Shown piece after piece: positions 34,003 through 45,141 of a stretch of DNA of 64,000 bases. The stretch comes from Pseudomonas sp. B21-048 (GTDB taxonomy: Bacteria; Pseudomonadota; Gammaproteobacteria; Pseudomonadales; Pseudomonadaceae). The number at the start of each line of letters is the position of its first letter. The stretch's first letter is position 1. Under the pieces are notes generated by a model. It made no database searches. It was not told where the DNA came from and was given only the letters and a program-made list of their open reading frames with translations. The translations under genes were made by a program, and so were the position numbers. The DNA lies in contig NZ_CP087168.1 in assembly GCF_024748615.1 (NCBI RefSeq), positions 3,472,001-3,536,000 of the forward strand, read 5' to 3'.

Positions 34003-34932
34003 TTAACTGACTGCCATTTGCCAAGGCGGTCCTTGCGCAAATCTGGCCTCCAGCCATTCCTTGAATGCCATGAGCGTCGCCGGTGTGAACGCAGCGGATG
34101 CTCGCACCAGATAAATCCCGCCCTGGGCATCCAGATCCCACTCCGGCAGAACGCGAACCATCTGGCCGTTGGCGATTTCCCGGCTCATCAGCCACTCACC
34201 GGCGCCCAAAATACCGACACCAGCCTTGGCCGCGGCGAGCAATGCCTCGCCATCGTTCGAGGTCAAGGTGCCCCGGGTGATGATCTTATCCTGCCGATCA
34301 CCCTTCGACAAACGCCATTCAGGAAACGCCGCAAGGCCGGTAAAGCCCAGGCAGTTGTGCTCGGTCAGTTCTTTCGGACGGGTCGGTAAGCCGTGCTGTT
34401 CGATGTAACTCGGTGAAGCGCAGAGAATGCGGCGATGCTCGCTGAGTTTCTTCGCGACCAGGCGGTTATCGTTCAATTCGCCGATACGAATCGCTGCATC
34501 GAATCCTTCACCAATGATGTCGACGACGCGATCGCTGTAGTCCACCTCGACGGAGACCAGTGGATGAGCCGCCAGAAATTCCGGCAACATCGACGCCAGC
34601 CACAGGCGCCCCATCGCAGCAGGAAAAGCCAGGCGCAAAACGCCACGAACCTGCGCCGCGCCCAGTGACGCTTCCTGTTCAGCCTCGATGATCAAACCCG
34701 TGGCGGAGCGCAGGCGTTCGACGAGACGGCTGCCGGCATCGGTCAACCGCACTTGTCGCGTCGTACGCTCCATCAGCCGCACGCCCAAGCGCTTTTCCAT
34801 GGCTGCCAGGCGCTTTGAAATCACCGTCGGATGGCGTTGCAACAGACGTCCGGCAGCCACGAACGAATGCGCCGAGGCGACCGCGAGAAGCGCTGCAATT
34901 TCATCGATGTGGCGGCTGTCCAGTGGGTTCAC
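34003..34932 (-). CDS. LysR-family transcriptional regulator (309 aa)
   Basis: The N-terminal winged helix (about 9-66) reads AALLAVASAHSFVAAGRLLQ, RHPTVISKRLAAMEKRLGVR, LMERTTRQVRLTDAG. The effector domain includes GFDAAIRIGELNDNRLVAKK, as in the CrgA/DmlR branch. It starts at a GTG (34932). The upstream quinone oxidoreductase gene lies 30 bases away on the same strand, so the two may share a transcript, or the regulator may control that gene. Inducer unknown. Confidence 0.88.
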   Translation of the reverse strand: MNPLDSRHIDEIAALLAVASAHSFVAAGRLLQRHPTVISKRLAAMEKRLGVRLMERTTRQVRLTDAGSRLVERLRSATGLIIEAEQEASLGAAQVRGVLRLAFPAAMGRLWLASMLPEFLAAHPLVSVEVDYSDRVVDIIGEGFDAAIRIGELNDNRLVAKKLSEHRRILCASPSYIEQHGLPTRPKELTEHNCLGFTGLAAFPEWRLSKGDRQDKIITRGTLTSNDGEALLAAAKAGVGILGAGEWLMSREIANGQMVRVLPEWDLDAQGGIYLVRASAAFTPATLMAFKEWLEARFAQGPPWQMAVS

Positions 34933-34962
34933 GAAACACTCTTTTCTTCAGGTAAAAAACGA

Positions 34963-35937
34963 TCAGGGCTTGAGGACGATCGCTCCGCGAGATTGACCAC
35001 CTTCCAGATCGGCATGAGCCTTGGCCACATCGGCCAATGCATAGCGGCCCCAGATGCCGGGCTTGATTATGCCCGCCTCGACCGCAGCCAGTACATCCTC
35101 GGCCCGTTGCCGGTATTCAGCGATGTCAGCAGTGTGCGCGGCGAGTGAAGGACGGGTCAGGAACAACGAGCCCTTGGCATTGAGCGTCGCCAGTTCGACC
35201 GCTGTCGGCGCCCCGGAGGATGCCCCGAAAGACACCATCAACCCACGCGGTCGCAAGCAGTCGAGCGAAGCTTCGAACGACACCCGCCCGATGGGATCGT
35301 AGACCACATCGGCTTTCTTGCCGTCGGTGATCTTTGCGACATCCGCGGCCAATGTTTGTGCATTGAACACCAGCACCGCATCGCAGCCCAGCGCCTTGGC
35401 GGTCTCGACACTTTCGGCCCGGGATACAACTCCGATGACAAAAGCCCCCAGGTGTTTGGCCCACGTCGCCATGATCTGCCCGAGGCCGCCCGCGACGCCA
35501 TACAGAACCAGGGTGGTACCGGGGCCGACCGGATACGTCGTCTTCAGCAGGTACTGCGCGGTAATGCCCTTGAACAACACCGCGGCGGCCTCTTCAGCCG
35601 TCAACGCATCGGGAGTCGACACCAGCCGGTCGGCCGGAAACAGGCGCGCACTGGCGTAAGCGCCGATAGGCCCTGTTGCGTAGGCCACCCGATCACCCAC
35701 CTTGACGTTGCTCACTCCCGCGCCGATGGCGGCAACCCGGCCCGCCCCTTCAAGGCCAAGACCCGACGGCAATGGCAGCGGTACGGCGCCCTTGCGCTGA
35801 CTCACATCGAGGAAGTTGACGCCAATCGCCTCCTGCTCCAGCCAGACTTCACCCGGCCCCGGCTCACGCGCCGACACTTGCTCAATGGTCATCACCTCAG
35901 GTGCGCCGGTGTGTGCGATACGAACGACAGAAACCAT
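34963..35937 (-). CDS. qor: NADPH:quinone oxidoreductase, zinc-type MDR (324 aa)
   Basis: A medium-chain reductase of the quinone oxidoreductase (zeta-crystallin) type, lacking zinc ligands. Signatures: IGVNFLDVSQRKGAVPLPLP, GLGLEGAGRVAAIG, LLKTTYPVGPGTTLVLYGVA, and the Rossmann GGLGQIMATWAKHLGAFVIG. It catalyses NADPH-dependent reduction of quinones or alpha,beta-unsaturated carbonyls in the cytosol. The LysR gene follows by 30 bases. Confidence 0.88.
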   Translation of the reverse strand: MVSVVRIAHTGAPEVMTIEQVSAREPGPGEVWLEQEAIGVNFLDVSQRKGAVPLPLPSGLGLEGAGRVAAIGAGVSNVKVGDRVAYATGPIGAYASARLFPADRLVSTPDALTAEEAAAVLFKGITAQYLLKTTYPVGPGTTLVLYGVAGGLGQIMATWAKHLGAFVIGVVSRAESVETAKALGCDAVLVFNAQTLAADVAKITDGKKADVVYDPIGRVSFEASLDCLRPRGLMVSFGASSGAPTAVELATLNAKGSLFLTRPSLAAHTADIAEYRQRAEDVLAAVEAGIIKPGIWGRYALADVAKAHADLEGGQSRGAIVLKP

Positions 35938-36021
35938 TGCCAGACTCCTTCACTTCAGCGCAGCCCATCTGCGCCATGTGCGGGAAGTATCGGTATTCGA
36001 TTTCAGGTGAACAATACAGCT

Positions 36022-37443
36022 TCACTGCAGTTCATTACTGCACATAGTGCAGCAGTGTGAAACTCGCAGCGTCAGCACAATAGCGAGGGCCAGAACGATT
36101 AACAGCGCAGCGACGGCAAACGTTATTCGCATACCGTTGGCGATGGCTGCGGGAGATGCTGTGCTGATGTCTGCCGTCGCCGAGGCAAAGGCAAACACCG
36201 CGCCCATGACTGAGGCCCCAGTGATCAGTCCGAGATTGCGCGACAGGCTGAGCATCCCCGCAATCACGCCACGCTGGTCCGGGCGGATGTCGGTCATGAT
36301 CGCGGTGTTGTTGGCCGCCTGGAACAACGCGTAACTGGCAGTGATCACCGCGATGGGCGCGAGGTAACCGAGGATGCCGAAACTCGCCGGCATCATCGAT
36401 AAAGCACCCGTGCCGAGCGCCATTGCGACGAGCCCGACAAGGGTCATGCGCCGAGTACCAAAACGGTCCACCAGACGACCGGCCGGCACCCCGGTCAGCG
36501 CCGCCACCAACGGGCCGACCGACAAGGCAAGGCCGACAAGCGCCGAACCGAGCCCAAGCGCACCCGAAAGATAAAACGGCCCGACCACCAGCGTCGCCAT
36601 CATCACCGTCGAAACGAGCGTGCTCATGGCCAGGCTCGCGCTCAATCCCGGCTCCCGGAACAGCGCCAATTTAATCAGTGGTGATGCAACCGTGGCCTCT
36701 ACGAAGATGAAAAGCCCAACGCCGAAAACAGCCGTCAGCAGCAGCGCGATATTGAGCGGACCAAAATCACCGCGCCCGATCGTCATGGCCAGCGCATACG
36801 CCGCAAGCGTCAGCGCCAACAGCAACGTGCCTGCCTTGTCGAAACCCACCCGCCCCGCTTTCACCCGCTGAGGATCCGCGGGCAAATAGCGATACGCGAG
36901 CCAGAAATTCAGAACACCCAGCGGCACGTTGAGCAGAAAAATAGCCTGCCAGCCTGCGCCTGCGATCAACATCCCACCGAGCGACGGCCCCAGCGTGGTG
37001 CCGATCGCCGACATCGTGCCGAGCAATCCCATGGCCCTGCCGGTCTGCGCTTTCGGCACTGTCTCGGCGACAAACGCCACGGTCAGCGCCAGCATGATGG
37101 CTGCCCCGAGCCCTTGCACCGCCCGGGCACCGATCAGCCACCAAAGCGACGGCGCGACACCACACGCCAGCGATGACAGGGTGAAAATGCCGATGCCCGC
37201 CAGCAGCAAACGTCGACGGCCGACGAGGTCACCGAGTCGTCCGACACTCACAATCAGCGTGGTGATCGCCAGCAGATATGCCAGAACGATCCACTGCACT
37301 TGCTGAAAGGAAGCATCGAACGCCTCGGCCAGTGTCGGCAATCCCGCGTTGGCGATGCTGGTATCGAGTGAGGGCATCAACATCGACAGCGAAAGGCTGA
37401 CGAGTGCCCAGCGGACCGAGCCTGATTGAGTGATGAGTTTCAT
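36022..37443 (-). CDS. MFS drug exporter, DHA2-like (473 aa)
   Basis: A polytopic carrier with motif A-like VGRLGDLVGRRRLLLAG between spans 2 and 3, motif in span 1 (SLDTSIANAGLPTLAEAF) and the exporter motif C-like GPSLGGMLIAGAGW in span 5. These features define drug:H+ antiporters of the DHA2 type. Start ATG 37443 is preferred over upstream starts, which would add a non-membrane leader. It is divergent from a LysR gene that likely regulates it. Substrate unknown. Confidence 0.88.
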   Translation of the reverse strand: MKLITQSGSVRWALVSLSLSMLMPSLDTSIANAGLPTLAEAFDASFQQVQWIVLAYLLAITTLIVSVGRLGDLVGRRRLLLAGIGIFTLSSLACGVAPSLWWLIGARAVQGLGAAIMLALTVAFVAETVPKAQTGRAMGLLGTMSAIGTTLGPSLGGMLIAGAGWQAIFLLNVPLGVLNFWLAYRYLPADPQRVKAGRVGFDKAGTLLLALTLAAYALAMTIGRGDFGPLNIALLLTAVFGVGLFIFVEATVASPLIKLALFREPGLSASLAMSTLVSTVMMATLVVGPFYLSGALGLGSALVGLALSVGPLVAALTGVPAGRLVDRFGTRRMTLVGLVAMALGTGALSMMPASFGILGYLAPIAVITASYALFQAANNTAIMTDIRPDQRGVIAGMLSLSRNLGLITGASVMGAVFAFASATADISTASPAAIANGMRITFAVAALLIVLALAIVLTLRVSHCCTMCSNELQ

Positions 37444-37571
37444 GGTTTGGCCACGTCTGAAAGGTAGATCAGCAGCGTATGCCTGGCCGTGACATGGCGG
37501 AAGACGCACCACTTGCACTTGTTAGATGCGTTTGACGCCATGTCACCCACACACCGTGCTAACGTTGAGGC

Positions 37572-38465
37572 ATGACGACTCCCGACCTGAATTTGCTGAT
37601 TACCCTGGATGTGCTGCTCGCCGAAGGCAGCGTCGCCCGCGCCGCTCAACGACTGCGGCTGAGCCCGTCGGCCATGAGCCGGGCGCTGGCGCGGTTGCGC
37701 GAAACCACCGGCGACCCGCTGCTGGTCCGGGCCGGACGCGGGCTGGTGCCGACGCCCCGGGCGCTGGAACTGCGCGAACATGTCAGTCGCTTGGTGCAAG
37801 ACGCAGAAGCCGTTTTGCGCCCCGCCGAACAACTCGACCTCAAGCAACTTGTGCGAACGTTCACCCTGCGCACCAGCGACGGTTTCGTCGAAAACTTCGG
37901 CCCGGCGTTGATAGCTCGCGTCAGTGAGGAAGCGCCCGGCGTGCGCTTGCACTTTGTGCAGAAGCTGAACAAAGACAGCGCCGCGCTACGCGACGGTTCG
38001 GTCGACCTGGAAACTGGCGTGGTCGGCGGCACGACGAGCCCGGAAGTGCGCAGCCGGGCGTTGTTCGAAGATCGCCTCATCGGCGTCGTGCGTATGGGGC
38101 ATCCACTGAACCAGGGTCAGGTCACCGCTTCCCGTTATGCCGCTGGCAAACACATCCTGGTCTCACGGCGCGGGCTCGATAAGGGGCCGATGGATGAAGC
38201 CTTGGAAGCACTGGGGCTAGAGCGGGAGATCACCACCATCGTCGGCGGCTTCTCGGCCGCGCTGGCGCTCGCTCGCGCCTCCGACCTGATTGCCACCGTG
38301 CCCGCGCAACACACCCGAAACCTGCGCGCCGGCCTGCACAGTTTTGACCTTCAGTTCGACCTGCCGCCGATCACCATTTCGATGCTCTGGCACCCACGGA
38401 TGGATGCCGATTCAGCGCATCGGTGGTTGCGTGGTTGTGTTCGAGAGGTTTGTGCGCAGCCCTAG
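37572..38465 (+). CDS. LysR-family transcriptional regulator (297 aa)
   Basis: Begins MTTPDLNLLITLDVLLAEGS, then VARAAQRLRLSPSAMSRALA, the winged helix of the NodD/PcpR-like LysR branch. The effector domain (about 90-290) contains RTSDGFVENFGPALIARV and the DLETGVVGG segment. It is back-to-back with the MFS exporter gene with a 128-bp control region, a typical LysR-target arrangement. Inducer unknown. Confidence 0.9.
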   Translation: MTTPDLNLLITLDVLLAEGSVARAAQRLRLSPSAMSRALARLRETTGDPLLVRAGRGLVPTPRALELREHVSRLVQDAEAVLRPAEQLDLKQLVRTFTLRTSDGFVENFGPALIARVSEEAPGVRLHFVQKLNKDSAALRDGSVDLETGVVGGTTSPEVRSRALFEDRLIGVVRMGHPLNQGQVTASRYAAGKHILVSRRGLDKGPMDEALEALGLEREITTIVGGFSAALALARASDLIATVPAQHTRNLRAGLHSFDLQFDLPPITISMLWHPRMDADSAHRWLRGCVREVCAQP

Positions 38466-38484
38466 AATTTCAGACCTGACCGCT

Positions 38485-38661
38485 TCATTTTTTCTGCAGC
38501 CCCTTCAACCGCAAACTCGCCCGCTGTACCGCCGCCATTTTTTCCGGACGCTTCATGCGTTTCCATTTTCTGATGTCGTCCTTGGTGCGGCCACAACTGA
38601 CACACAGCTCGCCACTCAGCTGGCAAATGGAAACACACGGATTTTCGATATCCTTGGCCAC
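38485..38661 (-). CDS. DUF1289 zinc-ribbon-like small protein (58 aa)
   Basis: Starts at a GTG three bases after the stop of the upstream gene and reads AKDIENPCVSICQLSGELCV then SCGRT, with the CVSxC...CxxCGR cysteine pattern that defines DUF1289. A lysine- and arginine-rich helix follows. It is likely a metal-binding small protein of unknown role, co-transcribed with the 123-aa gene. Confidence 0.85.
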   Translation of the reverse strand: MAKDIENPCVSICQLSGELCVSCGRTKDDIRKWKRMKRPEKMAAVQRASLRLKGLQKK

Positions 38662-38664
38662 GTT

Positions 38665-39036
38665 TCAACCCCGCGTCGAGCGCTTGGGCGCCAGGCGTTG
38701 CTGCCAGTTGCCGGCATTGGCGCGCTGACATTGTTCTTCAGAATCAAACTGCACATGGGCCGCTACCGGGCTGACGAGAACGTCCGCTTCACTTAACGCC
38801 ATGGCCGTCAGTTCGACCATGCGCTCGCCCTGCCCGCTCGCCAGCGCCTGATCCTTGTTGGCCTGCGTATCGAAGACCCAGATCACCCGCAGGCTGGAAG
38901 GAAAGACGTCGTAGTCGATTTCGTGGGTCAGCCAGCAGAACCCGACTATTTCCGCTTTAGCGGTTTCACACGCCTCGGTCAGGGTGGTGACCAGGCGACG
39001 TTCGATGTGGGCCTGATCGCGTTTGCTTAAAGACAT
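38665..39036 (-). CDS. Conserved hypothetical protein (123 aa)
   Basis: Start at ATG 39036 (MSLSKRDQAHIERRLVTTLT). The protein continues with a helix-strand pattern (AEIVGFCWLTHEIDYDVFPS, SLRVIWVFDTQANKDQAL) and ends RANAGNWQQRL and a basic tail. I recall similar proteins throughout Pseudomonas but no function. It is cytosolic and forms a two-gene operon with the DUF1289 gene, 3 bases apart. Confidence 0.75.
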   Translation of the reverse strand: MSLSKRDQAHIERRLVTTLTEACETAKAEIVGFCWLTHEIDYDVFPSSLRVIWVFDTQANKDQALASGQGERMVELTAMALSEADVLVSPVAAHVQFDSEEQCQRANAGNWQQRLAPKRSTRG

Positions 39037-41778
<2,742 letters not shown>

Positions 41779-41832
41779 TCTGAGCAGCATTGCTGAAAAC
41801 GCGCCCGGATGATTTAGATCTTCAAAACGGAA

Positions 41833-41865
41833 AAGCCCCATCCCCCTAAAAACGGGACGGGGCTT
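41833..41865 (-). terminator. Intrinsic terminator for the 27-aa gene
   Basis: A 12-base stem with one mismatch (AAGCCCCATCCC / GGGACGGGGCTT). Read on the minus strand it is followed by TTTTCCGTTTT, fitting termination of the small gene at 41909-41992. It may also help end katG transcription on the plus strand. Confidence 0.7.
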
Positions 41866-41908
41866 GTTGCTGTGCAATTCGCTGGATATAGGAGCCAACA
41901 ACCCCTCC

Positions 41909-41992
41909 TTACACCGGAGAAATCGTGGCAAGTGCACCAATCAAAATGGTCAACACCAGAAATCCACCCAGGAAAAATGCCATCTTACCCAT
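41909..41992 (-). CDS. Small membrane peptide (27 aa)
   Basis: A 27-codon frame beginning MGKMAFFLGGFLVLTILIGA and ending in ISPV: a single transmembrane span with a short basic N-terminus. An excellent AGGAGG site precedes the ATG and an intrinsic terminator follows, so it looks like a self-contained gene. Role unknown. Confidence 0.65.
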   Translation of the reverse strand: MGKMAFFLGGFLVLTILIGALATISPV

Positions 41993-42347
41993 TGGGCCTC
42001 CTACGTTATAAGTTTGCGCGCAGTGGCTAACGCAACTGCCGACCGTGCTGTCATTGTGGGCCGGAGGCTGATGCCATTAAAGATGCAGATAACAACGTAA
42101 ACACCGTATCAGCCTCCCCCGAATGTCGCAGACCGCGAGCAGCCAGCAGGAGCTGCCGAAGACTGGGGCCGCGTTCGGACGATCTTTTGATCTTTCAGTC
42201 CATCCCATTGCGCTACCCTGTCAACCCTCGACGGTTACGCCGTCGCGTTTCAAGAACAGCAAAAGAGCATTTCAGCCTTTTCATCGCGGCCGGGCCACAG
42301 AGGCGCTGCTTTATTGCATGGAAAAAAGCTTAAAAGCCGGGGAGATA
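41993..42347. other. Intergenic region with a degenerate repeat
   Basis: About 355 bases between divergent genes. At 42150-42195 the segment GGAGCTGCCGAAGACTGGGG to GATCTTTTGATC is a decayed copy of the CTGCCGAAGGCTGCGATC repeat. Otherwise only promoter sequence is expected. Confidence 0.45.
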
Positions 42348-42839
42348 ATGTTGGCTACCACATCACCTGCTCACACGCTGCGTACGCTGTCCGAACTTGA
42401 TTATTATGACAGCAGGTCGCTTTCGCTCCCTGCTGAAATCACCGTGCTTGAGGCTTGGAACATCATGACGGCCGAATCGGGATTGCTCATGCGGCTAGCT
42501 TTCCGGACGAGGGACGCTATTTCCTCGTTATTCGGCGTGAAGCGTATCGGCGGGTTCTCCGGCGTCAGGCGAGCGACAGCGCAAGTGGGCGAACGGCTGG
42601 ATTTCTTTCTGGTGGAACAGAGTACCCCCGACCTGCTGGTTCTGACCGAGCGTGACCGGCACCTGGATGTCATGATTTGTCTTTCGATAACAGATCGCGT
42701 GCTCATGATCACATCCTCTGTCGTCACGCATAACGCCTTTGGGCGCTTCTATATGTTACCGGTCGGTCCAATGCATAAGCTGATCGTCAATAGAGATCTC
42801 AGGCGACTGAAACGAAAACTGGAAGGGATGGCATCCTGA
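42348..42839 (+). CDS. DUF2867-like protein (163 aa)
   Basis: ATG 42348 follows GGGGAG by five bases; the frame is open far upstream but without a better start. The product has TLSELDYYDSRSLSLPAEIT, AWNIMTAESGLLMRLAFRTR and a C-terminal DRHLDVMICLSITDRVLMIT, a layout I associate with DUF2867 proteins. It is soluble or peripherally membrane-associated, with no known activity. It is convergent with the VOC gene. Confidence 0.65.
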   Translation: MLATTSPAHTLRTLSELDYYDSRSLSLPAEITVLEAWNIMTAESGLLMRLAFRTRDAISSLFGVKRIGGFSGVRRATAQVGERLDFFLVEQSTPDLLVLTERDRHLDVMICLSITDRVLMITSSVVTHNAFGRFYMLPVGPMHKLIVNRDLRRLKRKLEGMAS

Positions 42840-42856
42840 ACGGTTAGGCCAATGCA

Positions 42857-43513
42857 TCACCAATTTATAATCATCGGCAACCCAGGGCGGAAATCGTGTG
42901 TCTGGCCGCTTGCGCCATAATCGATTTCCAATACGACCAGATGCTCATCACCATGAACAATTTCAAATTCTTTCAGCTGGTTTGCGCAGTTGGCAGGGGT
43001 AGAAAAAGCTTGGCTGTTGAGAGTGGTAACTCGTAAAGATGTAATGTCGCGAAAGCCGTTGGGATGTTCAAACGGCTGCGCTCGCTCAATCAGAGCCTCA
43101 TCCGGCCTCTTGGCAAACGAAAGAAAAAACCACATCGGTTCGGATATAGGCGCATGTCCCACGTCGACTTTCAGGGCAGCGGGTAAGTAAACAGGTCGAT
43201 ACTCCCAGACCGGAAATATTGGCTTCTCGCCTACGGTGGATGGTCTGAAGCAAATTCCAAAGGGCGCGGCCACTCCATCTGCGCACTTGAGGCGGTCAAA
43301 GAGCTGGGTTGGCGCTGTTAACTGACTTTGAGCTTCTAACTCATCGGTGAGATGTAAAAGCTCAATAAAAGAATTTCGGAAGAAGAACCTTCTATTGGCA
43401 GTGCCTTGGCCTGGGTGTGCGTTTGGCGTCCCTTCAGCAAGCCCGAGGGCTTTCAGAGCGTCAGCGCCTCGACCGTCATCATTCACACAAATAAAAATGT
43501 GATCTATTTCCAT
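42857..43513 (-). CDS. VOC/glyoxalase-like domain protein (218 aa)
   Basis: Starts MEIDHIFICVNDDGRGADAL, the opening strand of a vicinal-oxygen-chelate domain with the first metal-ligand His (H5). The following RRFFFRNSFIELLHL supplies the strand with the conserved Glu. It is shorter on recognisable motifs in its second half. ATG 43513 follows GGGGAA. It lies downstream of transposase and tautomerase fragments and outside the terminator of the azomycin operon, so a role in that pathway is not implied. Confidence 0.7.
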   Translation of the reverse strand: MEIDHIFICVNDDGRGADALKALGLAEGTPNAHPGQGTANRRFFFRNSFIELLHLTDELEAQSQLTAPTQLFDRLKCADGVAAPFGICFRPSTVGEKPIFPVWEYRPVYLPAALKVDVGHAPISEPMWFFLSFAKRPDEALIERAQPFEHPNGFRDITSLRVTTLNSQAFSTPANCANQLKEFEIVHGDEHLVVLEIDYGASGQTHDFRPGLPMIINW

Positions 43514-43519
43514 TGTTAA

Positions 43520-43690
43520 TTCCCCAAATACCAGTTCGCCCACTGACCAGGAACCGGTTGGCCATCGGCACTTCGAAGCTTTCTACCAACGCGTCGTGCA
43601 GCCCCTGTGAGAGGGCCTGTAAATACTCGCCAGAATTTCCCGGTGCAATGAAATACGTGCAAATGGCATAACGGTCTACTCCTGAAAAAC
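43520..43690 (-). pseudogene. Tautomerase-family gene fragment
   Basis: The minus strand encodes YAICTYFIAPGNSGEYLQAL then SQGLHDALVESFEVPMANRF, which matches the internal part of 4-oxalocrotonate-tautomerase-like (Tautomerase_2) proteins. No initiating Met-Pro is attached in frame and the C-terminal strand is lost where the VOC gene begins. It is joined directly to a transposase fragment, so a past insertion or recombination truncated it. Confidence 0.55.
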
Positions 43691-43695
43691 CCACT

Positions 43696-43888
43696 GACAG
43701 AGTGATAAGCAGGTCGGCCAGTATCGGCTGGAATTTGCACCTTCAAAACCCAGATTGATCAGGTCGAATTCGTCGACAAAGACGTCGACTACGCGCACCG
43801 GATTGGTATCACTGACGTAGTCGTCGAGGCCCTCGGGAAGTAAGGTGCCTTGGCCTCGATGTTCACCTTGGATAAAGCATATACGCAT
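43696..43888 (-). pseudogene. IS1182-like transposase N-terminal remnant
   Basis: The frame from 43888 gives FIQGEHRGQGTLLPEGLDDY then VSDTNPVRVVDVFVDEFDL, the characteristic start of IS1182-group transposases. A frameshift is needed to continue with the conserved PADTGRPAYH. Homology stops a few residues later. The catalytic domain is absent, so the element is dead. Confidence 0.75.
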
Positions 43889-43998
43889 CACCAACCGCTC
43901 GTTATTTGTGCACTGGGAGATGACAAAATAATCGAAGGACTGTGTTCGGGTCATGACGAATTTGAAGTCATACCGATACCTCCTTGTATGCTGTGCAT

Positions 43999-44030
43999 AA
44001 AAAACGCCGCTTCCTCGGAAGTAAGCGGCG
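43999..44030 (-). terminator. Intrinsic terminator of the roh operon
   Basis: A perfect eight-base stem CGCCGCTT/AAGCGGCG (44005-44012 and 44023-44030). On the minus strand it runs into six T. It lies 34 bases downstream of the last gene of the five-gene operon, marking its end. Confidence 0.85.
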
Positions 44031-44063
44031 GTAAATAGATCGCACGATCGCTATTTAACGCCC

Positions 44064-44300
44064 CTAACTCAAGCGTTTAACCTCAAGGCGCCCACAAGGT
44101 GGGCCGCTCAGTTGCTCACCGGTTTCCAGACTGAACACTGAGAAATGTAATGGGCACGTGATGCTTTTGCGCTGCTCATTGACCACCCCGTGCTCTAACC
44201 ACCCTGCGCGGTGCGGACACGTGTGCGGCACTTCAAAATGTTGATCACCAATTACGACGGCGAATGTGCCTGGGCGATAAAATTCAGATGGCTCGCTCAC
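44064..44300 (-). CDS. rohT: Rieske [2Fe-2S] ferredoxin of the azomycin pathway (78 aa)
   Basis: A small Rieske protein: cluster ligands C28-x-H30 (HTCPHRAGWL) and C49-x2-H52 (ITCPLHFSVF). Start is a GTG at 44300, with AAGGAG seven bases upstream and an in-frame stop immediately before it; the gene overlaps the previous one by 17 bases. In the Streptomyces cattleya azomycin pathway a Rieske ferredoxin accompanies the di-iron N-oxygenase and supplies electrons, which is the role proposed here. The symbol is by analogy; exact letter assignment is from memory. Confidence 0.8.
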   Translation of the reverse strand: MSEPSEFYRPGTFAVVIGDQHFEVPHTCPHRAGWLEHGVVNEQRKSITCPLHFSVFSLETGEQLSGPPCGRLEVKRLS

Positions 44301-45141
44301 TCACTCGCTCCTTGTCGAAGTTCTTCTGGTGCCTTGCCTTCTCGACGGCAGCATCAAAAGCAGCATTGGTGATTTCGCGCCCCATACAGATACCTTCCCA
44401 CGCTTTGACCGGGTTCAGATCTCCCGCCGCATCCATCGCCTTGAGCAAGCGCTGGCCTTCAATAGCGTGGAATACATCGATGTGCACGTGCTCGGAATAA
44501 TAGGTATGGGCCTTGATTTGCAAACGCGAACATATCGACGTATAGCATTCGAAAAAAAACGGCACGACGGTTTCGAAGTAAGTAATGACCCCTGCAAAAT
44601 ACGATGGGTCATCCGCCCGCATCGTCAGCCAGCAGAACATATTGGGAAACGAGAATCCGGCCGAAGCGTTGACGTCGATGTAGAACGCCAGGTCGGTAGG
44701 CATCTCCAGCTCGTTAAGCAGGTCAATGTACAACGTGGTATGAGAACGCTTGAGAGTTCCGGATCCGAATTCGTCAATCATCATCCGCAACATCGGCATC
44801 TGAGCGGCCAGGCTTAGTCGGGGCATTAAGTGATAAAACACCTGTGCCTCGGTCAAGCCATCCAAAGCAAATTCTTGCACCAGGATCTTGAATTCTTCGC
44901 GGGTCATATGATCGCCCACATAGGCCGCGCTGGGCGGCATTACGCTGCGCTCCAAATCCACCAGTTCGGCCAGTTGCTTGCGCAATGCGGCAAGGTCGGT
45001 TGGCGGGTTGGCGGTGCGCGTTTTACTGATAGTCGAATCGATCCAGTCACGCTCGAACTCCAGAATGTGGCTCGGCAATGGCTTGAGCTGCTTGATACAG
45101 GAGCGATTGGCCAAGAACAGATCTTTTTGCAAACCGCTCAT
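44284..45141 (-). CDS. rohS: Haem-oxygenase-like di-iron N-oxygenase, RohS-like (285 aa)
   Basis: An all-helical protein of the haem-oxygenase-like di-iron oxygenase (HDO) type. Candidate iron ligands are E124 (MIDEFGSG), H134, and the cluster H212-E217-D222-H225 in AHTYYSEHVHIDVFHA, the pattern seen in SznF/UndA-like enzymes. Start ATG 45141 overlaps the upstream stop by 4 bases. In the azomycin pathway this enzyme oxidises the amino group of 2-aminoimidazole to the nitro group, forming azomycin with electrons from the Rieske protein. Assignment rests on motifs plus operon context. Confidence 0.82.
   Translation of the reverse strand: MSGLQKDLFLANRSCIKQLKPLPSHILEFERDWIDSTISKTRTANPPTDLAALRKQLAELVDLERSVMPPSAAYVGDHMTREEFKILVQEFALDGLTEAQVFYHLMPRLSLAAQMPMLRMMIDEFGSGTLKRSHTTLYIDLLNELEMPTDLAFYIDVNASAGFSFPNMFCWLTMRADDPSYFAGVITYFETVVPFFFECYTSICSRLQIKAHTYYSEHVHIDVFHAIEGQRLLKAMDAAGDLNPVKAWEGICMGREITNAAFDAAVEKARHQKNFDKERVSERAI

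Noticed and set aside
42857-43513. VOC protein as a sixth azomycin pathway gene
   Set aside because: A terminator (43999-44030) and dead transposase/tautomerase fragments separate it from the operon, and the known pathway needs no such enzyme.
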